DNA of 7,211 nucleotides from Actinomycetota bacterium (lineage in GTDB: Bacteria; Actinomycetota; Actinomycetes; Actinomycetales; Microbacteriaceae): NCBI GenBank assembly GCA_009703845.1, contig WLFI01000032.1, forward strand, positions 1-7,211. The letters are read 5' to 3'. A model generated the notes under the pieces. That model did not search any database. It was not told where the DNA came from and worked only from the letters and a program-made list of their open reading frames with translations. Below, piece by piece: positions 1-6,304 of this stretch (positions are counted from its first letter, which is position 1; each line of letters starts with the position of its first letter). Both the position numbers and the translations under genes were made by a program.

Positions 1-2
1 CA

Positions 3-1022
3 CAGCCAAAGGTCACGGTCGTGATGCCGGTTTACAACGTTGCCGAATATCTCTTGGATGCCCTGTCCAGCGTTCTCTCGCAGAGTTACAAGAACTTCGA
101 GGTAATCGCCGTGAACGACGGCTCTAGCGACGGCAGCGAAAAGATTCTCGAAATGTTGTCCGCCGAAATTGCGCACCTCACGGTGATCAATCAGAAAAAC
201 GCTGGAGTAGCCGAGGCGCGCAACCGAGGCGTCGCAGCAATGTCGAGCGACAGCAAATACCTGATGTTCATCGATTCAGACGACCTTTTACCAAAGCGTT
301 CGATTGCGAAGTTGGTTGCAGCGGCCGAGAACTCGGATGCACAGTTGACCGCGGGCAAGACGGTGACGTTCTACGGCGTGCGCTACTTCGACCGCCCATC
401 CACCGCCTCATTCTTTGCGGCCGACCGCGCCGGCATCAAGATTGAGCAGATGCCAGAGTTGCTCGGCGATGCCGTGGTCTGGAACAAGCTTTTTCGCGTC
501 GACTATTGGCGGGCGCAGGGGTTCAGGTTTCCGAGCGGAGTCAACTACGAAGACATGACACTGGCTGCCGAAAGTTACCTCAACGCCGACCGCATCAGTT
601 TGGTTAGCGATGCAGTCTATTTTTGGAGGGTGCGAGCAGAGGGCGAATCTCGTTCGACCGTGCGATTCGAGCAGGCTTCACTTGAAGACCGGCTGCTCTC
701 GATGGAGCAGATTGCCAACCGCATCAAGGCCAAGATACGCGCCGGCGAAGTCTCTACCGCCGTGCTCGAGAGCTACCAGAGGCGAATCATTCGACACGAC
801 CTTCAATTGTTCGTGCCATACCTAGAACATGTCGATGCCACCTATTTCTCAACCCTCAAGGTGCGCTGCAAAGCGCTGGTTGGCAAGGTTTCGCCAGAGC
901 AATTTGAGGCTGCAGGCGGTCGTTACAACGAGGTTTTGAGAATGGTGATGAGCTCGACCCGCGCCGAGGCCATTCGAACCCTGCAAACGTTAGAAAAGGC
1001 TGAAAATCGGCTGACCGCCTAG
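3..1022 (+). CDS. Family 2 glycosyltransferase (GT-A fold), 5'-truncated by window edge
   Basis: Transfers a sugar from a nucleotide-sugar donor to a growing surface glycan, at the cytoplasmic face of the membrane; donor and acceptor cannot be read. 339 residues are visible, counted from nt 3. The open frame continues through the left edge and reads QPKVTVVMPVYN, the usual first beta-strand of GT2 enzymes, so the GTG at 21 is an internal Val and the true start lies a few codons outside. Seen motifs: VNDGSSDGS (about 37-45, nucleotide binding), DSDD (91-94, the DXD metal site), WNKLFR (160-165) and NYEDM (181-185, likely catalytic-base region). The C-terminal third is helical and charged, with no clear membrane segment. 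The WNKLFR/YED arrangement resembles GT2 enzymes of teichoic-acid-like and capsule clusters (family knowledge). The gene ends 91 bp before the lipoprotein gene. Family call is firm; specificity unknown. Confidence 0.93.
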   Translation, partial: QPKVTVVMPVYNVAEYLLDALSSVLSQSYKNFEVIAVNDGSSDGSEKILEMLSAEIAHLTVINQKNAGVAEARNRGVAAMSSDSKYLMFIDSDDLLPKRSIAKLVAAAENSDAQLTAGKTVTFYGVRYFDRPSTASFFAADRAGIKIEQMPELLGDAVVWNKLFRVDYWRAQGFRFPSGVNYEDMTLAAESYLNADRISLVSDAVYFWRVRAEGESRSTVRFEQASLEDRLLSMEQIANRIKAKIRAGEVSTAVLESYQRRIIRHDLQLFVPYLEHVDATYFSTLKVRCKALVGKVSPEQFEAAGGRYNEVLRMVMSSTRAEAIRTLQTLEKAENRLTA

Positions 1023-1044
1023 GCCAGATTTAGTTCGCCAAAGT

Positions 1045-1050
1045 TAGGCT
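1045..1050 (+). promoter_or_regulatory. Possible -10 element for the lipoprotein operon
   Basis: TAGGCT fits the TANNNT pattern of housekeeping -10 boxes and sits 64 bp before the TTG start. The surrounding CAAAGTTAGGCT resembles GCAAACTAGGCT upstream of manA. No good -35 is seen at 17 bp spacing, so this rests on one hexamer. Confidence 0.22.
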
Positions 1051-1051
1051 T

Positions 1052-1088
1052 AAAACAGCGCTAAGTCAAAGCGGTGCGCCAGTTTTTT
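1052..1088 (+). terminator. Possible weak intrinsic terminator or 5'-UTR hairpin
   Basis: The arms AAAACAGCGC (1052-1061) and GCGCCAGTTTT (1076-1086) can pair as 5 + 4 bp around a small 1x2 internal loop, with a 14-nt loop, and the T run continues to 1088. This lies 30 bp after the glycosyltransferase stop and 26 bp before the lipoprotein start. It could end the upstream transcript. If the lipoprotein promoter lies upstream of it, it would instead be a leader structure. The stem is short and A/T-rich at its base, so the call is tentative. Confidence 0.3.
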
Positions 1089-1103
1089 CACGCTATCGAC
1101 GAC

Positions 1104-1108
1104 AGGAG
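1104..1108 (+). promoter_or_regulatory. Shine-Dalgarno of the lipoprotein gene
   Basis: AGGAG is spaced 5 nt from the TTG at 1114. It decides the non-ATG start, because the frame right after this TTG encodes a textbook lipoprotein signal peptide beginning with two lysines. Confidence 0.75.
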
Positions 1109-1113
1109 CCAGG

Positions 1114-1605
1114 TTGAAAAAGTTTTTGATCACAACAGCCGTAGTGCTGGGCACACTGACCCTGAGCGGTTGTCAGTATTTCTATCCAAACTGGGGCGCG
1201 ACTTCAGCCCCCACCGATGAGCCATCGGCATCGTCTACGCCGAGCCCAAGCCAGAGCGAAACCACCGAACCGAGCCCAAGCGCCAGCGCGTCGCAAACGC
1301 CAAAAGCTCAGGTTGGGCTGCGCGTTCTAAGCAGCAGCGTCGACACCGGCGCAGGGCAAATCACAGTGATTGCCGAGGTTGCCGACATTTCTGAAGACGG
1401 CGGCAGCTGCACGCTAAAAGTGACCTCAGGCTCGGTGACTAAAACTCTCACCGTCAAAGCCGAGAGCAACGTGACTGATACCCAGTGCTACCCATTCAAC
1501 TTGCCGCTAACCGGCATACCTTCTGGAAACGCCAGTTTCACGGTCAGTTATGAATCAGCTGATTCGACTGGCGCAACCGGCGCCAACTCTCTGGTGATTC
1601 CTTAG
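1114..1605 (+). CDS. Small secreted lipoprotein, Ser/Pro/Thr linker plus beta-rich domain
   Basis: A 163-residue predicted lipoprotein; molecular function not recognised. Residues 1-20 form a type II signal peptide: Lys2-Lys3, a hydrophobic core, then lipobox LSGC with Cys20 as the lipidation site, so the mature protein should be anchored on the outer face of the cytoplasmic membrane. Residues 29-63 are a low-complexity Ser/Pro/Thr/Glu linker that would lift the domain into the wall. Residues 66-163 alternate polar and hydrophobic residues in short strands, with Cys99 and Cys125 as a possible disulfide pair, suggesting an Ig-like beta-sandwich (inference from pattern only). The start is TTG, supported by AGGAG 5 nt upstream. 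The stop is 5 bp before the next gene, so it is probably co-transcribed with the LysM protein and may work with it at the envelope. Gene reality is strong because of the signal peptide; role unknown. Confidence 0.85.
   Translation: MKKFLITTAVVLGTLTLSGCQYFYPNWGATSAPTDEPSASSTPSPSQSETTEPSPSASASQTPKAQVGLRVLSSSVDTGAGQITVIAEVADISEDGGSCTLKVTSGSVTKTLTVKAESNVTDTQCYPFNLPLTGIPSGNASFTVSYESADSTGATGANSLVIP
1240..1281 (+). repeat. 12-bp direct repeat in lipoprotein linker
   Basis: CCGAGCCCAAGC occurs at 1240-1251 and again at 1270-1281, exactly 30 bp apart and in frame. Both copies encode Pro-Ser-Pro-Ser within the Ser/Pro linker. This is a likely trace of linker growth by slippage or duplication, and length may vary between strains. 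Confidence 0.6.
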
Positions 1606-1610
1606 GTTCT

Positions 1611-4208
1611 ATGAGCAAGTTCACCAAGCGCATCCTCGCAGGTATTTCAGCATTGCTGATTGCCTTCGTTGGCATTGTCGCGCTTGATGAAGAAACCGAC
1701 CCAGCAGCCGCGCTAAACGGCAACATGTTCGACCCGGGGCTCATAGTCTCTGACAGCGTGTTCTATGACTTTGGCACCATGACCGTCGAAGAGATTCAGC
1801 GTTTTCTAGACAGCAAGGTTCCGGTTTGCAAGGCCAATGATGGCGGGCCAACCTGCCTGCGTAACTACAAGATGGATACCCAGGCCAAGGCTGGTGAAGC
1901 CGGGCGCTGTGATCCGGTGCCGGCCAAGACCAACGTGAGCGCCGCTCAGATCATCTTTGACGTGGCCAACGCCTGCAAGATCAATCCGCGTGTGTTGCTG
2001 GTCGTATTGCAAAAAGAACAGGGGCTCATTCAAGCCTCGAATCCAACTGAATACATGTATCGAGCCGCCCTCGGCTATGGGTGTCCAGACTCAAAGCCCG
2101 AAATTTGCGGCAAGGGCTCGACCATCACCGGATTGTTCAACCAGCTTTACCGCGGTGCCGGTCAGTTGCAGTGGTATGGCGACCCGCGCGGTTCGTTCAC
2201 CTATCTCAAAGTTGGCACCACCGTCTCGATCAAATACCAGGCAGATTTTTGTGATGCTCGAAATGCGTCTGGCAGCTGCATCAAGTGGGTAGACAAGTGT
2301 GGTTCGAAGAGCTTCACGCTAAAGAGCCAGGCCACCGCGGCGCTTTACTACTACACGCCATACACCCCGAATGCGGCAGCACTCAAGAACCTCTACGGCT
2401 CGGGCGACTCTTGCAGCGCATACGGTAACCGCAACTTCTGGCGCTTTTTCTCAGACTGGTTTGGCTCGCCAATCGGTGGTGGCTTCTTGCTCAAGAGTGC
2501 TGACTCGAAACCGTACCTGATCGTTGATGAAACCAAATACGAAATCGCCGATGCGGCTTGGATCGATGACCTGAAGCCACTTGGCCCACTCGGAACCATT
2601 TCGCAGCAATACCTCGACAGCTTCAAAGATGGCGGCGCCTTCACTCCTCTGGTGATGGCGGCCAACCAGCAAAAGTATGTGATTGCCGGTGGCAAGAAAT
2701 ACACCTTGAGCAGTTGCGCCGTTGCGCTCGAACTTGGCCTCGACTGCACCAAGGCGATCACACTCACCAATTCACAGCTGAATGCACTGCCAACCGATGG
2801 CCCAATCACCAGGCTTATCGCTGGCCCGAACGGCGAACGCTATTTCATCAACGATGGCAAAATTCAAGAAATCTTGGATGACGCCTCGGTATCGGCCGCC
2901 GGCTTGAAACTGCCTGCCGTAACCAACGCGACTCTCGCCGATTTTTCACACCTGCCGTGGGGCACTCCGATAGTCGCCGACGGTTCGCTCTTTCAAGACC
3001 GCACCACGAAACAGTGGGGCATCTATTCGGGTGGGGTCTTCTATCGAATCGACGCAGACCTAGACAAAGACATCGACTTCGCCAAGTGGTTTAGGCCGAG
3101 CGAGAGCACGCTTTCGTCAAACGGGCTATCGGCCGTCGACACCGGGTTGAACCTGCGCCCATTCATCAAAGACACCACCGGCGCTTACTGGCTTCTGACC
3201 CCGGATGGCGCACAGACGGTGTCTCGAACATCCCCGTTGCTTGCCGATGTGCCTCTGGTTGAATCAAAATTCATCGGCGAACTCGACATTGTCACCGGAA
3301 CCATAGCGTCACCTGCTTTTGTGAAGAACTCGGTGAACAAGCCCACCTACTTCGTGCGTGAGGGTGTGGCTCGTCAGGTGCTCAGCGGCACCGACCGAAC
3401 CAAGCTCGGCGAGTTGGCCGCCTCGACTTCGACCTTCGTGCTCAGCCCGGCTGCTTTTGCCCAACTAAGCCTTGGCAACCCGGTGTTCGCGCCAGGCACG
3501 GTGATTAAAGCCAAAACCAGCGGAAAGCTTTTCATCATCAACGGCTGGTCGCGCGCTCTAGAAGCGCCAGATGCTGCTTCGATCGACGCCCTCGGTGTGG
3601 CGCAGCCTCGAACCTTTGCCGATGCCACACTCATCGGCTATGACACCCGCTACAAATTCTCGGGGCTCAAATTTGTTTGTGGCGGCGAAACCTATGCGGC
3701 TAGCGGCGGCTATGGCGTGCGCATCGAAGCGGATGCGGTGAACCACTACCCGGGCAAGGCAACGAAGTTGAGCACATTCGTATGTGACGGCATGGTGCCC
3801 GAGTCCGATGTCTTAGGCAGGTTCATCCGCGTTAAAGACACCCCAACCTATTTTCTTGTTGAGGCGGGAAAGAAGCGCGCGATTGCCAGCGCTGCCGCCT
3901 ACCGAGCGCTTTCGCTGAACAAAACCAAGGCTGTGATGGTTGATGCCACCTTTGCCGATCGCATTCCCAACGGCGCTCCGGCCCCGGTCAAGCTAACCGA
4001 AACCAACACCGGAGGTGGGTCTAACGATGGTTCGACCGGGGGAAACGGCGGCTCAACTCCGGTAACCTACACGGTGAAATCAGGCGACACCCTCGCCGGC
4101 ATCGCGGCAAAATTCAAGACCACCGTTGCCAAGTTGATGGCAGCCAACGGCATCAAGAACCCAAACAGCATTCAGGTTGGGCAAAAACTGACCATTCCGA
4201 GTGCCTAG
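1611..4208 (+). CDS. Secreted cell-wall protein: lysozyme-like Cys-rich domain, nine degenerate repeats, C-terminal LysM
   Basis: An 865-residue exported protein, probably peptidoglycan-bound. Residues 1-34 are a signal peptide or N-terminal anchor (Lys/Arg at 3-7, hydrophobic 8-25, possible cleavage after Ala34). Residues 38-286 form a domain I recognise as widespread in actinobacterial secreted proteins; its landmarks here are [25 protein letters not shown] (124-139), [15 protein letters not shown] and [15 protein letters not shown]. The KEQ segment resembles the catalytic-Glu helix of transglycosylases, with Glu136 the candidate, but activity is inference. Ten Cys fall in this domain and four more later. 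Residues 292-790 hold about nine degenerate repeats of 49-61 residues. A Gly/Ser linker (about 800-816) precedes one LysM domain (819-865, YTVKSGDTL start, VGQKLTIP end). The start ATG is 5 bp after the lipoprotein stop with a weak SD (AGG at 1604-1606) overlapping that stop, suggesting translational coupling. The next gene begins 9 bp downstream. Confidence 0.9.
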   Translation: MSKFTKRILAGISALLIAFVGIVALDEETDPAAALNGNMFDPGLIVSDSVFYDFGTMTVEEIQRFLDSKVPVCKANDGGPTCLRNYKMDTQAKAGEAGRCDPVPAKTNVSAAQIIFDVANACKINPRVLLVVLQKEQGLIQASNPTEYMYRAALGYGCPDSKPEICGKGSTITGLFNQLYRGAGQLQWYGDPRGSFTYLKVGTTVSIKYQADFCDARNASGSCIKWVDKCGSKSFTLKSQATAALYYYTPYTPNAAALKNLYGSGDSCSAYGNRNFWRFFSDWFGSPIGGGFLLKSADSKPYLIVDETKYEIADAAWIDDLKPLGPLGTISQQYLDSFKDGGAFTPLVMAANQQKYVIAGGKKYTLSSCAVALELGLDCTKAITLTNSQLNALPTDGPITRLIAGPNGERYFINDGKIQEILDDASVSAAGLKLPAVTNATLADFSHLPWGTPIVADGSLFQDRTTKQWGIYSGGVFYRIDADLDKDIDFAKWFRPSESTLSSNGLSAVDTGLNLRPFIKDTTGAYWLLTPDGAQTVSRTSPLLADVPLVESKFIGELDIVTGTIASPAFVKNSVNKPTYFVREGVARQVLSGTDRTKLGELAASTSTFVLSPAAFAQLSLGNPVFAPGTVIKAKTSGKLFIINGWSRALEAPDAASIDALGVAQPRTFADATLIGYDTRYKFSGLKFVCGGETYAASGGYGVRIEADAVNHYPGKATKLSTFVCDGMVPESDVLGRFIRVKDTPTYFLVEAGKKRAIASAAAYRALSLNKTKAVMVDATFADRIPNGAPAPVKLTETNTGGGSNDGSTGGNGGSTPVTYTVKSGDTLAGIAAKFKTTVAKLMAANGIKNPNSIQVGQKLTIPSA
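2484..3980 (+). repeat. About nine degenerate protein repeats (49-61 residues each) in the LysM protein
   Basis: Approximate units by residue: 292-343, 344-398, 399-453, 454-514, 515-563, 564-624, 625-682, 683-734 and 735-790. Each opens with a short hydrophobic strand, often ending in Lys or a small residue, then an aromatic strand, a Gly-Lys or Asn-Gly turn and another hydrophobic strand. Examples are [45 protein letters not shown] and [17 protein letters not shown] more variable helical or loop stretch follows, and several units close with Gly-x-Pro or Gly-Pro. Units 4, 5 and 8 are the most diverged. The DNA is not repetitive, so the array is old. The boundaries are my reading by eye. Confidence 0.65.
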
Positions 4209-4217
4209 ACTTGAGCC

Positions 4218-4910
4218 ATGTCTAAACAGGTTGTCATTCTCGCCGCCGGCATGGGCACTCGCCTAGCCAGACCACTACCGAAGCCGCTAACCGAGCTTCG
4301 TGACGGTCGCTCGATAATGAAGCAGCAAATCGACAATCTCGGCTTCGCATTCGGCGAAAGCTACCGCGTGATGATCGTGGTCGGGTTCAAACTCGAAGCC
4401 ATCATCGAGCGTTTTCCTGAGGCAACCTTTGTTTACAACGAGCTTTACGACCAGACCAATACTTCTAAAAGCCTGCTCAAGGCCCTTCGCGCTTCGGGTG
4501 ACGGGGGAGTGCTCTGGCTAAACGGAGACGTCGTCTTCGACCCTCAGGTTTTGGTTCGCGTGACTCCGAAAATCGAGGCAGACCAGTCATTCGTCGTGGT
4601 CAACCAGTCGAAGGTGAGCGATGAAGAGGTCAAATACACCTTGGATTCACACGGCTTCATCAACGAACTCTCGAAGCAGGTCGTCGGTGGGTTGGGTGAA
4701 GCCGTAGGCATCAACTTTGTGGCTGCTCAAGACAAGAAGGCGCTAATCGCCCGTCTACAAGAAGTCGGCGACCAGGATTACTTCGAGCGAGGCATCGAAC
4801 TTGGCATCGAGAACGATGGCCTAAAGTTCGAGGCCGTCGACATCAGCGATCTTTACGCGGTTGAAGTCGATTTCGCAGAAGACCTTGATAGAGCAAACGA
4901 ACTCTTTTAG
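4218..4910 (+). CDS. LicC-like nucleotidyltransferase (NTP_transferase fold)
   Basis: A 230-residue cytosolic enzyme that would couple a phosphorylated alcohol or sugar to a nucleotide with release of pyrophosphate. Seen: the signature LAAGMGTRL (8-16) followed by PKPL (21-24, Lys22 substrate-phosphate contact), NTSKSL (81-86), LNGD (101-104, metal Asp104), GEAVGIN (160-166), FERGIE (189-194) and EVD (216-218, second metal Asp218). This order, the short length and the C-terminal EVDFAEDL match phosphocholine cytidylyltransferase LicC and inositol-1-phosphate or similar cytidylyltransferases better than RmlA-type glucose-1-phosphate thymidylyltransferases, which are longer. CTP use is therefore likely but not proven, and the second substrate is open. 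It starts 9 bp after the LysM protein stop with no strong SD, so translation probably depends on coupling. Its last 68 bp overlap the convergent Wzy_C-family gene. No LicA or LicD partner is visible in the window. Confidence 0.88.
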   Translation: MSKQVVILAAGMGTRLARPLPKPLTELRDGRSIMKQQIDNLGFAFGESYRVMIVVGFKLEAIIERFPEATFVYNELYDQTNTSKSLLKALRASGDGGVLWLNGDVVFDPQVLVRVTPKIEADQSFVVVNQSKVSDEEVKYTLDSHGFINELSKQVVGGLGEAVGINFVAAQDKKALIARLQEVGDQDYFERGIELGIENDGLKFEAVDISDLYAVEVDFAEDLDRANELF

Positions 4911-6225
4911 GTGATCGCCCCAGTGGCTCTAGCCACTCTTCGGGGTCGCGCACCTTCACCGCAAACATAGTCAGCATCACCCAGCCAAGCTCACTCAGCA
5001 GACGGCTCTCGGTGAAGTTCTGAACCACTAGCCCAACGAAAACCAGAATCGGCCAAAGGTAAAGCGCGCTGGTGTGTCGCACGGCCAACTGCCAAAGGCG
5101 AACAAAAGTCACTACCACCAGCGCCACCAGTAGTCCGGCGGCAATCATTCCGCCCTGCAGCCACATGTCTAGAAATGCGTTGTGTGCTTGGTAGTAAGGC
5201 ACATAGTCGATCTTCACTAGGCCCTCGTATGGCTTCAGGTGGGGCATCCAGTAGCTAAGCCAGCCGTAGCCGGTGAGCGGTTCGTTGCCGATGAGGCCAA
5301 GCACCTTGCGCCAAATCATGGTTCGACCGCTCATGTCGGGGGTCTTGCCGATCATGCCGAAGATTTCGGAGCGATAGACGAACACCAAGAAGGCCAGAGC
5401 GGCGGCGGCAGCCCAAGCGAAACGGTAATAGCGGTGACGGGTTTCATATGGCTTACCCTCGGCCGCGATCGAAACCGCAGCTGCCGCAACCATGGCCAAG
5501 AGCGCAAAGCCGATACCGGCCGACTTGCTTAGCGCGACACACGCGCCGGCGCTCACCAACCCCAGCACGCTGAGCCAGCGCGAAGTGCCGAGCACGGCGT
5601 ATTCGACTCCGAAAACTACCAGCCCGATCATGGCCAGGTAGGCCAGCAGGTTGGCGTTGCCGACAATGCCCTGAATGCGCTCGCCGGTGAACAGGTTGCC
5701 CTCGGTCCACTGGTTGGCCCAGTCTGGAACCCACTTCCATTCGAAGTTTTTGAACGGCTTATAAATAGGTGTGCCGAGAATCGCGGCGTAGAGCTCGAAA
5801 AGCAGCGAGGCCACCAACGCGAATCTGAGCACGTTGGTGAACACTCTGAGCAAGTGCCGCCAATCAAAGGCGTGCGCCAACCAAAGACCGAGGCTCGCGG
5901 TGGCCATGCTCACGCCGACAGCGCCGAAACTGATGCCTTGATAGTCAGAGAACAGAGCACTGAAGAGCAGCGCAACATAAAGAGCAACCATTTGCACCGG
6001 GATGCGTTTGATGGTTTCCATCGGCTTCGATTTGATCAACATGAACGCAACGGCGAGAAACATCACACCGCACCAGATCCAGAAGCCCGTCCATCCGAGG
6101 GCATAGCGAAGTGTGTCACCGCAAGCAACCCCGAAAACCGCCAGGTAGGCAAGCCAGGTTTTGCTTCGGTAATCCCAAGACTTCGTGTCAAAGACAACAC
6201 GAATCGGCCGAGTTAGTGGCTCCAT
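4843..6225 (-). CDS. O-antigen ligase/polymerase (Wzy_C) family membrane protein
   Basis: A 460-residue polytopic membrane protein of the WaaL/Wzy type, which transfers or polymerises lipid-linked glycan on the outer face of the membrane. I count about 12 hydrophobic segments (roughly 24-40, 46-64, 75-93, 100-118, 130-150, 188-205, 216-233, 236-254, 267-284, 355-377, 388-405, 410-424). Family landmarks: QGIVGNANLLAYL (185-197), SKSAGIGF (233-240), SGRTMIW (299-305), EPLTGYGW (315-322) and AHNAFLDMWLQGG (347-359), with His348 in the large external loop (about 286-354) as the expected essential His. A longer frame opens at 6324, but ATG at 6225 is preferred: AAGGGGTGA precedes it, and the longer version would run through the intergenic region into manA. 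The basic C-terminal tail (KRVRLLYQGLLRNRL) lies in the 68-bp overlap with the nucleotidyltransferase gene. Ligase versus polymerase cannot be decided from sequence. Confidence 0.9.
   Translation of the reverse strand: MEPLTRPIRVVFDTKSWDYRSKTWLAYLAVFGVACGDTLRYALGWTGFWIWCGVMFLAVAFMLIKSKPMETIKRIPVQMVALYVALLFSALFSDYQGISFGAVGVSMATASLGLWLAHAFDWRHLLRVFTNVLRFALVASLLFELYAAILGTPIYKPFKNFEWKWVPDWANQWTEGNLFTGERIQGIVGNANLLAYLAMIGLVVFGVEYAVLGTSRWLSVLGLVSAGACVALSKSAGIGFALLAMVAAAAVSIAAEGKPYETRHRYYRFAWAAAAALAFLVFVYRSEIFGMIGKTPDMSGRTMIWRKVLGLIGNEPLTGYGWLSYWMPHLKPYEGLVKIDYVPYYQAHNAFLDMWLQGGMIAAGLLVALVVVTFVRLWQLAVRHTSALYLWPILVFVGLVVQNFTESRLLSELGWVMLTMFAVKVRDPEEWLEPLGRSPKRVRLLYQGLLRNRLQPRKDR
4918..4945. terminator. 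Hairpin just past the nucleotidyltransferase stop, possible bidirectional terminator without T-tract
   Basis: CCCC (4918-4921), AGTGGC (4922-4927), loop TCTA, GCCACT (4932-4937), a four-base bulge, then GGGG (4942-4945). The perfect inner stem is 6 bp (AGTGGCT/AGCCACT as a 7-bp inverted repeat) and the outer clamp adds 4 G-C pairs. It begins 8 bp after the stop at 4908-4910. No T run follows on the plus strand, so it would be a U-less terminator or an mRNA 3'-end stabiliser. It lies inside the coding sequence of the minus-strand gene. Confidence 0.4.
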
Positions 6226-6229
6226 GTCA

Positions 6230-6235
6230 CCCCTT
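6230..6235 (-). promoter_or_regulatory. Shine-Dalgarno of the Wzy_C-family gene
   Basis: On the minus strand AAGGGG is followed by TGAC and then ATG. AAGGGGTGA is the full anti-SD complement AAGGAGGTGA less one base. It fixes the start at 6225 rather than the longer open frame beginning at 6324. Confidence 0.75.
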
Positions 6236-6247
6236 AGATACTTGGCT

Positions 6248-6275
6248 AGTTTATGCCTTCGCGGCTGTGCGCAAA
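6248..6275 (-). promoter_or_regulatory. Possible promoter for the Wzy_C-family gene
   Basis: On the minus strand TTTGCG (6275-6270) lies 16 bp before TAAACT (6253-6248), which fits TANNNT. This puts the start of transcription shortly before the SD. The -35 match is only partial. It sits in the 79-bp gap between two divergent genes, where promoters for both must lie. Confidence 0.3.
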
Positions 6276-6276
6276 C

Positions 6277-6282
6277 TAGGCT
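6277..6282 (+). promoter_or_regulatory. Possible -10 element for manA
   Basis: TAGGCT fits TANNNT and lies 22 bp before the GTG start and 10 bp before the SD, which implies a very short leader. No convincing -35 is present at 17 bp (TGCCTT at 6254-6259). It shares CAAA-x-TAGGCT-like context with the gap before the lipoprotein gene. Confidence 0.27.
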
Positions 6283-6292
6283 AGGTAGGCGC

Positions 6293-6298
6293 AAGGAG
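6293..6298 (+). promoter_or_regulatory. Shine-Dalgarno of manA
   Basis: AAGGAG is spaced 6 nt from the GTG at 6305. It supports the GTG start, because residues 2-16 then match the usual N-terminus of the isomerase family. Confidence 0.8.
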
Positions 6299-6304
6299 CT
6301 CGAA

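Noticed and set aside
21..23. GTG at 21 as the start of the glycosyltransferase
   Set aside because: The frame is open upstream to the window edge and encodes PKVTV, which completes the conserved first beta-strand before MPVYN; the GTG is an internal Val.
610..825. 71-codon plus-strand frame within the glycosyltransferase gene
   Set aside because: Out-of-frame shadow, no SD and low-complexity Arg/Ser/Cys-rich product.
2393..2809. 138-codon minus-strand frame inside the LysM-protein gene
   Set aside because: Mirrors a well-supported coding region, has no recognisable features, and the plus-strand frame carries the family motifs.
2484..3980. DNA-level tandem repeat or recombination-prone array in the LysM-protein gene
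   Set aside because: Similarity is visible only at protein level; I saw no long identical DNA repeats between units.
5239..5532. 97-codon plus-strand frame inside the membrane-protein gene
   Set aside because: Antisense to conserved Wzy_C motifs, no domain resemblance and no convincing SD; a shadow frame.
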